Both the position numbers and the translations under genes were made by a program. A stretch of DNA of 64,000 bases, from contig CAKOXW010000001.1 of the NCBI GenBank assembly GCA_934130375.1, forward strand, positions 310,001-374,000, written 5' to 3'. This stretch comes from an uncultured Bacilli bacterium (GTDB lineage: Bacteria > Bacillota_I > Bacilli_A > RF39 > UBA660). Positions 33,391 through 42,649 of this stretch are shown here, piece by piece; position 1 is the stretch's first letter, and every line of letters starts with the position of its first letter. The notes beneath the pieces were generated by a model. That model did no database searches. It was given only the letters and a program-made list of their open reading frames with translations, and was not told where the DNA came from.

Positions 33391-33858
33391 TTAATAATTT
33401 TCACTTAATACTCTTTTTATAGTTTCAAGTTGTGCCCTAAAAGTAAATCCATCATACCATTTAATATATTGGTTTAAATCTTCTAATTTAACAAATTTTC
33501 TTTCACTTGTTTCCCATTCTTTTACAAATTCTAAAACATCTTTTACTCTTGCTATATACCTTAATTGATAATAAGTTTCATCATTTTCAACTACTTCTAC
33601 TGCTCCTAAATACTGAATTTTGTTAATACTTACACATGCCTCTTCCATAATCTCTCTTATTAAAGTTCCTGTAGTATATTCATACAATTCAGGATGACCT
33701 CCCGGTATTGTCCAAGTATCTTTGTTTTTAACTATTAGCAATTCATTGTTATCATTAAAAACATAACCACTAACTTGTTTATATTTTTGGGTTGTTAAAT
33801 CAAATTTTTCAATCCATCTTATTTTACAATTTTTAGATAATACTTCATAATTATTCAT
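33391..33858 (-). CDS. NUDIX hydrolase
   Basis: 155 residues. The Nudix box GGHPELYEYTTGTLIREIME then EAC fits G-x5-E-x7-R-E-U-x-E-E, with the usual Gly near the end replaced by Cys. Substrate unknown; nucleoside di- or triphosphates with a linked group are typical. ATG at 33858 has GAGG 8 bases upstream, better than the one at 33876. Stands alone between the ABC exporter and the small helical protein. Confidence 0.85.
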   Translation of the reverse strand: MNNYEVLSKNCKIRWIEKFDLTTQKYKQVSGYVFNDNNELLIVKNKDTWTIPGGHPELYEYTTGTLIREIMEEACVSINKIQYLGAVEVVENDETYYQLRYIARVKDVLEFVKEWETSERKFVKLEDLNQYIKWYDGFTFRAQLETIKRVLSENY

Positions 33859-33912
33859 AATCTCTACCTCATACACTTTAATTATACCAATTATTTAACT
33901 ATAAAAGAAGGA

Positions 33913-36477
33913 CTAAATATTATCCTTCCTTATAGTTTCAATTATATTTTGTTTATTAATTTTATTAAGTGAATATTTCATAATAACAAGTATTAGTACA
34001 ATAACTGATAAAATACTTATTAATATACCAGTTATAGGTAGATTATACATTACTTTATTAATACCAATATTCATAGATAAATACATTATATATGATAGGA
34101 ATATACCAATTGGAATACCTATTAATAATGATTTAAAGCAAGTCATAATACTTTCTAAAAATATCATCTTATTAAATTCTTTATTAGTCATACCAACACT
34201 TTTTAACATTGCAAATTCTTTACTACGAAGAAACATACTAGTTGTAATTGTATTAAATATATTAGTAATACCAATAAGTGCGATTACAGTAATAAATCCA
34301 TATAAGAATATTGCAATTAAGGTATATAAAGACTGTATTTCTCTTTTTTCTTTATCTAAATTATGAATTCTATAACTATCATTATCTAATATTTTTTTAA
34401 TTTCTGCTTCTACATAATCAGGATTAGTACTATCAATAAATATATAAGTATATTCACTATCTGCTAACTTATCCATTACTTCATCACTTACAATTAATTC
34501 AATTCTTGCATATACTTCATCACTAAACATAGGTTTTATATCAGTAATTTTTATAATACTTAAATCAATAGTACTATCATCTAATTTAATACTTATAGTA
34601 TCATTAACCTTGTTATTACTAGTAATAATCTCCTTTTTAATACTAGGATTTTCACTATCAGTAATCATAGTCTTATTTATTAATATTACCTTATCTTTAG
34701 CATCTTCATAACTCAAATTTAGTTTATCTAAATAGTTTTTATAAACAGTACTTCCATGTGAAGATATAAATGCATCAAATAAATTATCATTACCATCTAA
34801 GTAGTCACTAAAGTCTTTGGATAATTTAATACCAGTAACGTCTCTTGAAGCGTCTCTTTTTGCATCAATAGATTTAATACTATCAATTTTGCTTATTGCA
34901 TCAATTTGAGTTTTATTATCACTTTTTACTCTTAAAGATATATTATAATCAGCATCAGGAAACTCAATTGATATTTGCTTAAATGCATAATTTACAAAAG
35001 ATGTTGTTGCGATAAAGACTGAAATACATACGATTAAAGATATTACTATCGTCCTGTACTTTTTCTTATTTCTCTTAATATTTTTATAAGATATTAACCC
35101 ACCAATACCAAATAATTTCTTAACAAATTTTGATTTTTTTAAACCAAACTTTTTATTTTTTATATCATTACTATTACGCACAAGTGCAATTGGGGAGGTT
35201 TTTGATGCTCTCTTAGCACTTTTTATTGATGATAAATATATCGTTAAAAAACTTAACACTACAGCAACTATAATTGCAAGAAATGATATATTAAATGTAA
35301 AGTGCATAAATAATTGTTCACTAAGTAGAGAGTTACATACTTTAATTAAGATAAATGATGCGAATAAACCAGATATTATTCCAATTGGTATACCAATTAA
35401 ACCAAGAATAAAACCTTCATATAATACGCTTTTCTTTATTTGTTTTTTAGTCGCACCAACACTTCTTAACATACCAAACAAAACTTGTTTTTCAGATACT
35501 TGTATATCAAAACTATTTTTTATACAGAATACTGAAGTTACAATAATTATTAACGCAACTACTACAAAAGTAGTATAAAGCATGCGTACCGTATAATCAT
35601 TTGCAGGCATGGTTTCTAAATATATTAAATTAGAATTTTCAGAAAAAACAAACTTTGCTTTACTTAATTCTTCTTTAATCAAGTCGTGTTCTTTATCGGT
35701 ATTGTATAACATACCGCCTTTAGTATCTTCATACAATTTCTCACTTATACCCAATATATTAGCAGTTACTCTATATCTATATTTTAATCCTGTTTTTGTA
35801 TACCTTACATAAACGGAGGATGAATAATGATTTTGAGTTCTATTTGTAATAACAGTATAACCAGGTGATGAATATTGTTCAATACCATATATTGGTCTTT
35901 CAATAATACCTACTACTTTATATGATTTAGTTTCTTTTGTGATAAGTTTTTCAGTATTATCATATGAGCAACTTGCATTAAGTGTATAACCATCACTTAC
36001 TCTTTTACCTATTTTTAAATCTATGGTATCACCTATTTTTAAATCAACTTCACCATTATTTTTTAAGTGCTTAGCAATAACAATTTCATCACTATTTTCA
36101 GGCATCTTACCACTTATTAAATGAATTGATAAATTTTTATAATCATTATTATCAATACCTAATATATGAACATAAGGTTTATATTCATTTTTAGAATTAA
36201 TTAAAGCATAACCAATATCTTCAATAATACTATAACTTTCTATCTTTTTATTCTTTTTAATTACTTCTAAATCATCATCACTAATATCATAAAATGCATA
36301 ATGATAATTACCTCTTTGTTGTATATAAAAATTATATAAAGAACTTTTAAAACTAGATATTAAAGTTGATAAACTTGTAATCAATGCGACTGAAAGAATT
36401 ATACCTATAATTGTTACAATAGTTCTTTTTTTGTTTAATTTTAGATTACTTATAGTTAATTTATTCATTATTTTCAT
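33913..36477 (-). CDS. ABC transporter permease, FtsX/MacB-like with two FtsX domains
   Basis: About 854 residues. Membrane layout: TM at about 18-40, an extracytoplasmic domain to about 300, three TMs with an FtsX domain (GMLRSVGATKKQIKKSVLYE), a fifth TM, a second extracytoplasmic domain, and a final three-TM FtsX domain (FAMLKSVGMTNKEFNKMIFL). This is the single-chain permease layout of Gram-positive exporters of peptides or lipids, such as those for antimicrobial-peptide resistance. The start at 36477 lies one base past the ATPase stop. No histidine kinase is adjacent. Confidence 0.9.
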   Translation of the reverse strand: MKIMNKLTISNLKLNKKRTIVTIIGIILSVALITSLSTLISSFKSSLYNFYIQQRGNYHYAFYDISDDDLEVIKKNKKIESYSIIEDIGYALINSKNEYKPYVHILGIDNNDYKNLSIHLISGKMPENSDEIVIAKHLKNNGEVDLKIGDTIDLKIGKRVSDGYTLNASCSYDNTEKLITKETKSYKVVGIIERPIYGIEQYSSPGYTVITNRTQNHYSSSVYVRYTKTGLKYRYRVTANILGISEKLYEDTKGGMLYNTDKEHDLIKEELSKAKFVFSENSNLIYLETMPANDYTVRMLYTTFVVVALIIIVTSVFCIKNSFDIQVSEKQVLFGMLRSVGATKKQIKKSVLYEGFILGLIGIPIGIISGLFASFILIKVCNSLLSEQLFMHFTFNISFLAIIVAVVLSFLTIYLSSIKSAKRASKTSPIALVRNSNDIKNKKFGLKKSKFVKKLFGIGGLISYKNIKRNKKKYRTIVISLIVCISVFIATTSFVNYAFKQISIEFPDADYNISLRVKSDNKTQIDAISKIDSIKSIDAKRDASRDVTGIKLSKDFSDYLDGNDNLFDAFISSHGSTVYKNYLDKLNLSYEDAKDKVILINKTMITDSENPSIKKEIITSNNKVNDTISIKLDDSTIDLSIIKITDIKPMFSDEVYARIELIVSDEVMDKLADSEYTYIFIDSTNPDYVEAEIKKILDNDSYRIHNLDKEKREIQSLYTLIAIFLYGFITVIALIGITNIFNTITTSMFLRSKEFAMLKSVGMTNKEFNKMIFLESIMTCFKSLLIGIPIGIFLSYIMYLSMNIGINKVMYNLPITGILISILSVIVLILVIMKYSLNKINKQNIIETIRKDNI

Positions 36478-36478
36478 A

Positions 36479-37147
36479 CTATTCACTCACTATTTTTCCA
36501 TCTTCAATTTTTATAATTCTATCAGCAGAGGATGCGATATCTAAATCATGCGTAATCATTATTATTGTTTGTTTGTATTCTCTATTTGATTTTTTAAGTA
36601 AAGATACTACTTCCAAAGAAGATTTTGAATCCAAGTTACCAGTAGGTTCATCCGCAAGAATTATTGCAGGATGAGTAATCAATGCTCTTCCAATTGAGCA
36701 CCTTTGTTGTTGACCTCCTGATAAAGAATTAGGCAAATGATTTTTTCTTGATTGTAATCCAAGATGAGAAATTAATGCATCTAATTCGCATTTATCTATT
36801 TTTCTTCCATCTAAATCAAGAGGCAGTGTTATATTTTCTTCTACATTTAAAATAGGTATCAAATTATAAAATTGATAGATAAGACCAATTTGTCTTCTTC
36901 TAAATATTGATAATTTATCATCATTTAATGAATATATATCATTATTATCAATGTATACTTTGCCATGAGTTGGTCTATCTACACCTCCTATTAAATGAAG
37001 AAGTGTTGATTTACCAGAACCTGATGCGCCTACAATCGCAACAAATTCGCCCTTATTAACACTGAAACTTACATTATCAAGTGCGACAACCCTAGTTTCA
37101 TTTTTTCCATATATTTTTGTTAAATTTTCTACTCTTAATATTTCCAT
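36479..37147 (-). CDS. ABC transporter ATP-binding protein (MacB/BceA-like)
   Basis: 222 residues. Walker A GASGSGKSTLLH, Q-loop YQFYNLIP, signature LSGGQQQRCSIGRAL, Walker B IILADEPTGNLDS, switch His in MITHD. The NLDSKSS and RQIGLIYQFYNL features are typical of the LolD/MacB/Bce group that pairs with FtsX-type permeases. ATG at 37147 has GGAGG five bases upstream. Promoter with a TGTCACTTA repeat overlapping its -35 lies upstream. Confidence 0.93.
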   Translation of the reverse strand: MEILRVENLTKIYGKNETRVVALDNVSFSVNKGEFVAIVGASGSGKSTLLHLIGGVDRPTHGKVYIDNNDIYSLNDDKLSIFRRRQIGLIYQFYNLIPILNVEENITLPLDLDGRKIDKCELDALISHLGLQSRKNHLPNSLSGGQQQRCSIGRALITHPAIILADEPTGNLDSKSSLEVVSLLKKSNREYKQTIIMITHDLDIASSADRIIKIEDGKIVSE

Positions 37148-37180
37148 GAGCACCTCCATGATTTGATTATATTATATAGT

Positions 37181-37273
37181 AAGTGACATCTAAGTGACAA
37201 TATGAAAAATTTGAATTATAAATATTGAAAAATGCAAATACAGTGACATTTACAGTGACATTTGTGGTACAAT
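37181..37273. promoter_or_regulatory. Divergent promoter region with four GTGACA repeats
   Basis: Two direct repeats AAGTGACATC and TAAGTGACAA lie at 37181-37200, and two copies of ACAGTGACATTT near 37240-37263. The minus-strand ABC promoter (TTGTCA, 18-base spacer, TATAAT) has its -35 and spacer inside the first pair. The plus-strand Fic promoter has TACAAT at 37268-37273 and its -35 region in the second pair. The layout suggests one regulator controlling both directions. Confidence 0.6.
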
Positions 37274-37297
37274 AGTTTTAGTATGGGAGTGATGTAA

Positions 37298-38266
37298 TTG
37301 AAATTATTTGATGAAGTTAAACCAATATATTATATTGACAAAGAAATGGAAAATTTATTGCAAGATATAAATGAAAAGATTAAAAGCATAAATATTAATG
37401 ATAAACAAAAAAGAAAATACATGATTTCAAAATCTAAAATAAGGTCTATCCATTCTTCACTTGCAATAGAAGATAATTCATTGTCTTTATTTGATGTAGA
37501 AAATATATCAGAAAATAAACGAGTATTTGGCAAAAAAAATGAAGTTCAAGAAGTTAAAAATGCAATTGAGGCATACAATAACATAAATGATTACAATTAT
37601 AAAAGCGAAAAAGATTTATTAAAAGTACACCAGTTAATGATGAAATACTTTGATGAGGATAATGGTAATTATAGAAACCATGGTGAAGGAGTTAAAAGAG
37701 GAAACGAAATAATATACATGGCACCTAATTCCATTTTGGTTCCATCTTTGATGAACAGCTTATTTGAATATATAAGTAGCAGTAATTTAAATATTATTAT
37801 TTTATCTGCAATTTTCCATTATTACTTTGTTGCTATTCATCCTTTTTCGGATGGAAACGGAAGATGTGCTAGATTTTGGGTAACATTAATGTTAATAAAT
37901 TATGATAAATGTTTTGAATTTATACCATTAGAAGAAGAAATATACTTAAATCAAGAAAAATATTATTCATCAATTGCGGAATGCCATAATAACGGAAATG
38001 CTAATATTTTTATAAAGTTTATTTTAAAAACAATTAATACATCAATAGATAAATTAATAAAAAGTAGTAATTTTGTTCTAAATGACATGCAAAATAGAAT
38101 TATTGAATTGATTACAAACAATAATAAAATAACGCAAAATGAAATGGCTAGTGTAATTGGTGTTAACGTAAGAACTATTAAAAGAAATTTTAAAATATTA
38201 ATTGATAATTTAGTCATTGAAAGAATTGGCTCTGACAAAACAGGTTACTGGCATATATTAAAGTAA
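37298..38266 (+). CDS. Fic family protein (AMPylase-like) with C-terminal winged helix
   Basis: 322 residues. The catalytic Fic motif HPFSDGNGRCAR is complete. An N-terminal inhibitory-helix candidate SSLAIEDN resembles the (S/T)xxxE(G/N) motif of class II Fic proteins. A winged-helix domain ends the protein (ITQNEMASVIGVNVRTIKRN). Fic enzymes usually transfer AMP from ATP to a target protein hydroxyl. Start is TTG at 37298 with GGGAG 8 bases upstream; no better ATG exists. Divergent from the ABC exporter through shared repeats, and convergent with an ART-like gene. Confidence 0.88.
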   Translation: MKLFDEVKPIYYIDKEMENLLQDINEKIKSININDKQKRKYMISKSKIRSIHSSLAIEDNSLSLFDVENISENKRVFGKKNEVQEVKNAIEAYNNINDYNYKSEKDLLKVHQLMMKYFDEDNGNYRNHGEGVKRGNEIIYMAPNSILVPSLMNSLFEYISSSNLNIIILSAIFHYYFVAIHPFSDGNGRCARFWVTLMLINYDKCFEFIPLEEEIYLNQEKYYSSIAECHNNGNANIFIKFILKTINTSIDKLIKSSNFVLNDMQNRIIELITNNNKITQNEMASVIGVNVRTIKRNFKILIDNLVIERIGSDKTGYWHILK

Positions 38267-38293
38267 AAAAAAGATGAAACAAATCATCTTTTT
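38266..38293 (+). terminator. Bidirectional terminator between fic and the ART-like gene
   Basis: Perfect 10-bp stem AAAAAGATGA/TCATCTTTTT between the two convergent stop codons. Confidence 0.75.
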
Positions 38294-38708
38294 AAATGCT
38301 ATAAGTATCATTATATCTAAATTCTTCATTAAATATAAACTCTTCTTCATCACTATCAATATAACCAAGTATATATTCATTAGGTAAATAATAATTTGGT
38401 CTATCATCTAAATTCCACTCATTTGGTATATAGTCCACTTTACGAACTGCATCATTAATATCTTCTTTTGCTATACCAATTATTACAAGGTTACCATTTT
38501 CTCTATAAGTACCCTTCATACCTTTTTCACCTTTTGAATAAGATATTGGGTCCTTATAAAATTCATCTGGTAATTCAATCATTGTTGTATATAATTCTCT
38601 TTCTACCATATATAAACCCTCATCTAATATTTCATTACAATCAGTATTAGTAACATGATAGAAATATCTAATATCTTCTTTTTCTAAAAATTCATTTAAT
38701 AAATCCAT
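38292..38708 (-). CDS. Conserved hypothetical protein, ADP-ribosyltransferase-like fold suspected
   Basis: 138 residues, acidic. The start RYFYHVTNTDCNEILDEGLY matches the H-V-T/H-x-T...I-L-x-x-G-L opening seen in several ART-like and RNA 2'-phosphotransferase-like folds; nothing else is diagnostic. It begins one base after serS ends and so belongs to the serS transcript and its T-box control. The SD is weak, which suggests coupling to serS. ART activity is speculation from the fold pattern. Confidence 0.6.
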   Translation of the reverse strand: MDLLNEFLEKEDIRYFYHVTNTDCNEILDEGLYMVERELYTTMIELPDEFYKDPISYSKGEKGMKGTYRENGNLVIIGIAKEDINDAVRKVDYIPNEWNLDDRPNYYLPNEYILGYIDSDEEEFIFNEEFRYNDTYSI

Positions 38709-38709
38709 A

Positions 38710-39993
38710 TTATTTACACTCTATCTTCTCTATTCCACCCATATATGGTCTTAGAACTTCTGGAATAGTTATACTTCCATCTTCATTATAATTATTTTCA
38801 ATAAATGCAATTAATGCTCTTGTTGATGCTAAAACGGTATTGTTAAGAGTATGTAAATAATAATTACCATTTTGTCCTTTTGCTCTTATACCAAGTCTTC
38901 TTGCTTGAGCATCACCTAGAGTTGAACATGAACCTACTTCAAAATACTTTTGCTGTCTTGGGCTCCATGCTTCTACATCACAAGATTTTACTTTTAAATC
39001 TGCTAAATCACCACTGCAACACTCAAGTTGCCTTACTGGAATATTCATACTTGTAAATATTTCAACAGTATATCTCCACATTTTTTCGTACCATTCCATA
39101 CTTTCTTCAGGCTTACATAAAACAATCATTTCTTGTTTTTCAAATTGATGAACTCTATAAATACCACGTTCTTCAATTCCATGTGCTCCAACTTCTTTTC
39201 TAAAGCATGGAGAATATGAAGTCATAGTAATTGGTAATTTTGCCTCATCTATTAATTCACCTTTAAATTTACCAATCATAGAATGTTCTGATGTTCCGAT
39301 TAAGAATAAATCTTCACCCTCTATTTTATACATCATAGCATCCATTTCTTTAAATGACATAACTCCATTAACAACATCACTTCTAATCATAAATGGAGGT
39401 ATGCAATAAATAAATCCTTTATTAATCATAAAATCTCTAGCATACGCAAGCATAGCAGATGATAATCTAGCAATATCTCCCATTAGATAATAAAAACCAT
39501 TACCTGAAGTTCTTGCAGATGCATCTTTATCAAGACCATTTAACTTATTCATAATATCTGCATGATATGGTATTTCATAACTTGGTACTTTTGCATCTAA
39601 AAATCTTTGTACTTCAACATTCTCACTATCATCTTTACCAATTGGTACAGAAGCATCAATTATATTAGGTATTTTATACATAATATTTTTTATTTTTTCT
39701 TCAAGTTCTGCTTCTTCTACTTCAATACTTTCAAGTTCTTTATTAATTAAAACTACTTTATCTTTAAGTTTTAAACCTTCTTCTTTTTTACCCTCACGCA
39801 TTAAAGCACCAATATTATCACTAATAGAATTTCTATCTTTTCTATCATTGTCTGCCTTAACTTTTAACTCTCTATACCTTTTATCAAGTTCATATACTTC
39901 ATCAACTAAAGGTAATTTTTCATCTTGAAATTTTTTCTTAATATTTTCTTTTACTAAATCCCTATTTTCTCTTATTAATTTAATATCTATCAT
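38710..39993 (-). CDS. serS: Seryl-tRNA synthetase
   Basis: About 427 residues. N-terminal coiled-coil arm (about 30-100, KGLKLKDKVVLINKELESIE), then class II motifs: TSYSPCFRKEVGAHG (motif 2 region), GIYRVHQFEKQEM, VRQLECCSGDLADLKVKSCD, and motif 3 with NNTVLASTRALIAFIEN. The ATG at 39993 has GGGAGG just upstream. Transcription is controlled by the T-box leader at 40012-40205. Confidence 0.96.
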   Translation of the reverse strand: MIDIKLIRENRDLVKENIKKKFQDEKLPLVDEVYELDKRYRELKVKADNDRKDRNSISDNIGALMREGKKEEGLKLKDKVVLINKELESIEVEEAELEEKIKNIMYKIPNIIDASVPIGKDDSENVEVQRFLDAKVPSYEIPYHADIMNKLNGLDKDASARTSGNGFYYLMGDIARLSSAMLAYARDFMINKGFIYCIPPFMIRSDVVNGVMSFKEMDAMMYKIEGEDLFLIGTSEHSMIGKFKGELIDEAKLPITMTSYSPCFRKEVGAHGIEERGIYRVHQFEKQEMIVLCKPEESMEWYEKMWRYTVEIFTSMNIPVRQLECCSGDLADLKVKSCDVEAWSPRQQKYFEVGSCSTLGDAQARRLGIRAKGQNGNYYLHTLNNTVLASTRALIAFIENNYNEDGSITIPEVLRPYMGGIEKIECK

Positions 39994-40011
39994 AAATCCT
40001 CCCATAAAATA

Positions 40012-40205
40012 AAAAAGGACAATACCATAGGAACGAATTATCGTGGTACCATCCTAAATTATACTTAATTAAATAACGGTTTTTAACCGGGCACAAAGCC
40101 ACTCTGGAGTAGATTCATAAACTCATATAACTAATTTTCACCAACCATTAGTTCTCTTTGATATACTCATTTACTACTATGTTCCATCAACGTTTTACAT
40201 ATAAA
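40012..40205 (-). promoter_or_regulatory. T-box riboswitch of serS
   Basis: Minus strand holds the T-box sequence GGATGGTACCACG, followed by the alternative pairing arm CCTATGGTATTGTCC and a T-run (the terminator). About 120 bases of Stem I-like sequence with AGTA and AGAGAA motifs come first. T-boxes sense uncharged tRNA; position fixes this one to tRNA-Ser. A candidate specifier TCT (Ser) occurs in GAATCTACTCC, not proven. Confidence 0.88.
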
Positions 40206-40213
40206 TAATACAT

Positions 40214-40783
40214 TTATTTATCAATATTGTCAATATCAGTACTTAAATAATCAGCAAGTTTATAGTATGCATCAGTATTCCATAAACTAAATCTTTCTTT
40301 ATCAGGATAATTTGCAAGAGTTTTATCGCATCCATCAGGTATAAAGATAAAATCCCAACTCCATCCATATTTACCACTTTTCTCTTTTGCAATCGTACCC
40401 TTAGTTATCGATTTAAATACAACAGGTTCACAACCATATTTACAATATGCGAACGCTTCTACAAAAGATGCTCTTCTATTTTCAATACCATCTAGTAGTT
40501 TTAATATGCAATCTTCTCCTAATAAATCATCCACATAATGAGTATATGGTCCAGGAAAACCATTTAGAGCATCTACATATAAACCACTATCATTTTTTAA
40601 AACATCACATTTTAATTTACTACTTGCTTCCTTGGCAGAATACATTGCAACCTCTTCTACAGTATTTGCTTGAATTTCAGTAGTATCCATCTTAACATTA
40701 TCAATTTCAAAACCAAGAGGACTAAGTATGTTTTTAGCACTTTCTAACTTAGCCCAATTTCCTGTTACATATGTTATTTTCAT
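40214..40783 (-). CDS. Non-canonical purine NTP pyrophosphatase (Ham1/RdgB family)
   Basis: 189 residues. It opens ITYVTGNWAKLESAKNIL, has LKNDSGLYVDALNGFPGPYT with the metal-binding acidic residues, and ends GWSWDFIFIPDG...RFSLW, the Ham1 pattern. Such enzymes remove ITP/XTP or dITP from the nucleotide pool. It ends one base before the next gene downstream and lies directly before the serS leader, likely in one transcript with the phosphodiesterase gene. Confidence 0.85.
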   Translation of the reverse strand: MKITYVTGNWAKLESAKNILSPLGFEIDNVKMDTTEIQANTVEEVAMYSAKEASSKLKCDVLKNDSGLYVDALNGFPGPYTHYVDDLLGEDCILKLLDGIENRRASFVEAFAYCKYGCEPVVFKSITKGTIAKEKSGKYGWSWDFIFIPDGCDKTLANYPDKERFSLWNTDAYYKLADYLSTDIDNIDK

Positions 40784-40784
40784 A

Positions 40785-41909
40785 TTACCTACTTTCTAAA
40801 ACAATTAATGGAACTGTCATTTCTTCTTTTGAAATACCTCCATGGTCCGCAATTAAAGGAGGCTCTTTTACACCATCAATTGAATATCCTACACTTTTTT
40901 TCTTATAAAATACTAAAGTATAATCTCCAAGGTAATCATTTATATTTTGATGTTGTTTTCCTTTACCAAACAATCCACTATCCAAAAATTTCTTTTTAGT
41001 GTACAAGATATATTCACCTTCAAAATATTTATTCATTGCATTTTTAAATTTATTCTTCATACCCTTTTTTATAAAAAATGTAACAATTCTTGTTTCAATA
41101 GAAGGTGGCATTTTTAAGCAATCATTTATCTCTGGTATTTCATTTATATATATTTCATCAACATTAACTGCACCATGGTCTGCAGAAATAATTACAACAC
41201 TATCTTCTAATTTATCAACTAAGTTTTTTAAATTATTTTCAATATTTTCTAACACTTCTTTAACACAACTACATTTAACACCATTATGATGAATTGTATG
41301 GTCTGGTTCATTCCAATAAGCAGATATCAAATTTCTATCGTTGTTATTGCAATGATTTTTTATTTTATTACATAAATCTTTAAAATCTTCTGCACCATCT
41401 TTTTGAATATTTTTCGGAAATACTTTATGAAATTTTATATTCTTATTTTTATTGCATATCTTCTCATAAATAGTTTCGTACTCCAAGTTAATACTTTCAG
41501 GTCTTTCTATAATTTGTTTTCTTGTATAGAAATCTTTACCAGAGAATAATTCAATTATACTATTATATTTTTTAAAATAAGGCATCCAACCTACCCAACC
41601 ATTTTCTAAAGGTGATAAACCAGAGTGAAATGCAGTTGTTGCAGCAGCAGTAGTTGGTGGATATACAGATGTCACACTTGTTACTATATTTTTTCTTAAC
41701 AAAGAGTTTTCATCCAAATTTTTTTCAATAATATCAGTACCTAAACAATCTAATATTAAGAATATTACATTTCTATATTTTTTTCTTAATATATTATCAA
41801 GTTCACTTAATGACTTATAATTAGATTTAACATCATAATTTTTAAGTATTGATGAACTAATTGATAAAATACTTCTATCATAATTTGGAAAACATATATT
41901 TTTATTCAT
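40785..41909 (-). CDS. Alkaline phosphatase/nucleotide pyrophosphatase-type phosphodiesterase
   Basis: 374 residues, no signal peptide, so cytoplasmic. The catalytic region shows VIFLILDCLGTDIIE with the first metal Asp, PPTTAAATTAFHSGLSP with the nucleophile Thr, YWNEPDHTIHHNG, VVIISADHGAV, and a last ADHGG, all metal ligands of the type I phosphodiesterase/nucleotide pyrophosphatase superfamily. Substrate unknown. One base from the ITPase gene, 45 bases after a tyrosine-phosphatase-like gene. Confidence 0.85.
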   Translation of the reverse strand: MNKNICFPNYDRSILSISSSILKNYDVKSNYKSLSELDNILRKKYRNVIFLILDCLGTDIIEKNLDENSLLRKNIVTSVTSVYPPTTAAATTAFHSGLSPLENGWVGWMPYFKKYNSIIELFSGKDFYTRKQIIERPESINLEYETIYEKICNKNKNIKFHKVFPKNIQKDGAEDFKDLCNKIKNHCNNNDRNLISAYWNEPDHTIHHNGVKCSCVKEVLENIENNLKNLVDKLEDSVVIISADHGAVNVDEIYINEIPEINDCLKMPPSIETRIVTFFIKKGMKNKFKNAMNKYFEGEYILYTKKKFLDSGLFGKGKQHQNINDYLGDYTLVFYKKKSVGYSIDGVKEPPLIADHGGISKEEMTVPLIVLESR

Positions 41910-41954
41910 TTAATCATCTCCTAACACTTTTATATTTTCAAATTTTTTTAAAAA

Positions 41955-42635
41955 TTAATTTATTAACTTATTTTTTATACAATTAATTTCTTCATTAGAA
42001 AGTCCAATAATATTTAAATAATTTTGTATATTATCATATTTTTCATAAAATAATTCAATTGTTTTTTCCATTGTTTCCATTTCGCTTCTATTTACAAAGA
42101 ACGGAACATCATAATTTTTATTGTGTTCTTTTCTAGCAAGCATTCTTATATATGTATAACTGACTTCATAGTCAGCAATAATATCATCATCGTATACATC
42201 TGCAAGCATCAAAAGAAGCATGCTAATAATTCCTGTCCTATCTTTCCCTGCTCTGCAATTATAAATAACTCCACCTTTAGAATTAGCAATTGTTTTAAAT
42301 ACTAACTTAATGTTATCATAATCATTTATTATATTCATATAACAATTAGGAAAATCATCTTGAGATTTAAAAAATTTATTGCCAACTAAATTAATATTAT
42401 AATAATCAAAATAATCTTTTAAACAATTAGGATTACTAATGCATTCGTCTTTTTTTCTTAAATCAATTACTGTCGTGAAATTATTATCTTTTAAAAATTT
42501 TATACCATTATCAGTAATATTTGTTGGTAAATCACTTCTAATAAATCTAAGTAATTTTACCTCAATACCATCTTTATTAATAATCCAACCAAGGTCTCTT
42601 AAATTGTTATTAGTACCTATCTTATATCTTTTCAT
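41955..42635 (-). CDS. Protein tyrosine/serine phosphatase family (Y_phosphatase3)
   Basis: 226 residues. The active site NCRAGKDRTGI is C-x5-R with the usual preceding His replaced by Asn. The N-terminal NLRDLGW and FIRSDLP, and TVIDLRKKDE, match the Y_phosphatase3 family of atypical phosphatases acting on proteins or phosphoinositides. GGGGGTG site at good distance. Sits just after the RelA/SpoT gene. Confidence 0.85.
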   Translation of the reverse strand: MKRYKIGTNNNLRDLGWIINKDGIEVKLLRFIRSDLPTNITDNGIKFLKDNNFTTVIDLRKKDECISNPNCLKDYFDYYNINLVGNKFFKSQDDFPNCYMNIINDYDNIKLVFKTIANSKGGVIYNCRAGKDRTGIISMLLLMLADVYDDDIIADYEVSYTYIRMLARKEHNKNYDVPFFVNRSEMETMEKTIELFYEKYDNIQNYLNIIGLSNEEINCIKNKLIN

Positions 42636-42649
42636 TATTGCACCCCCTT

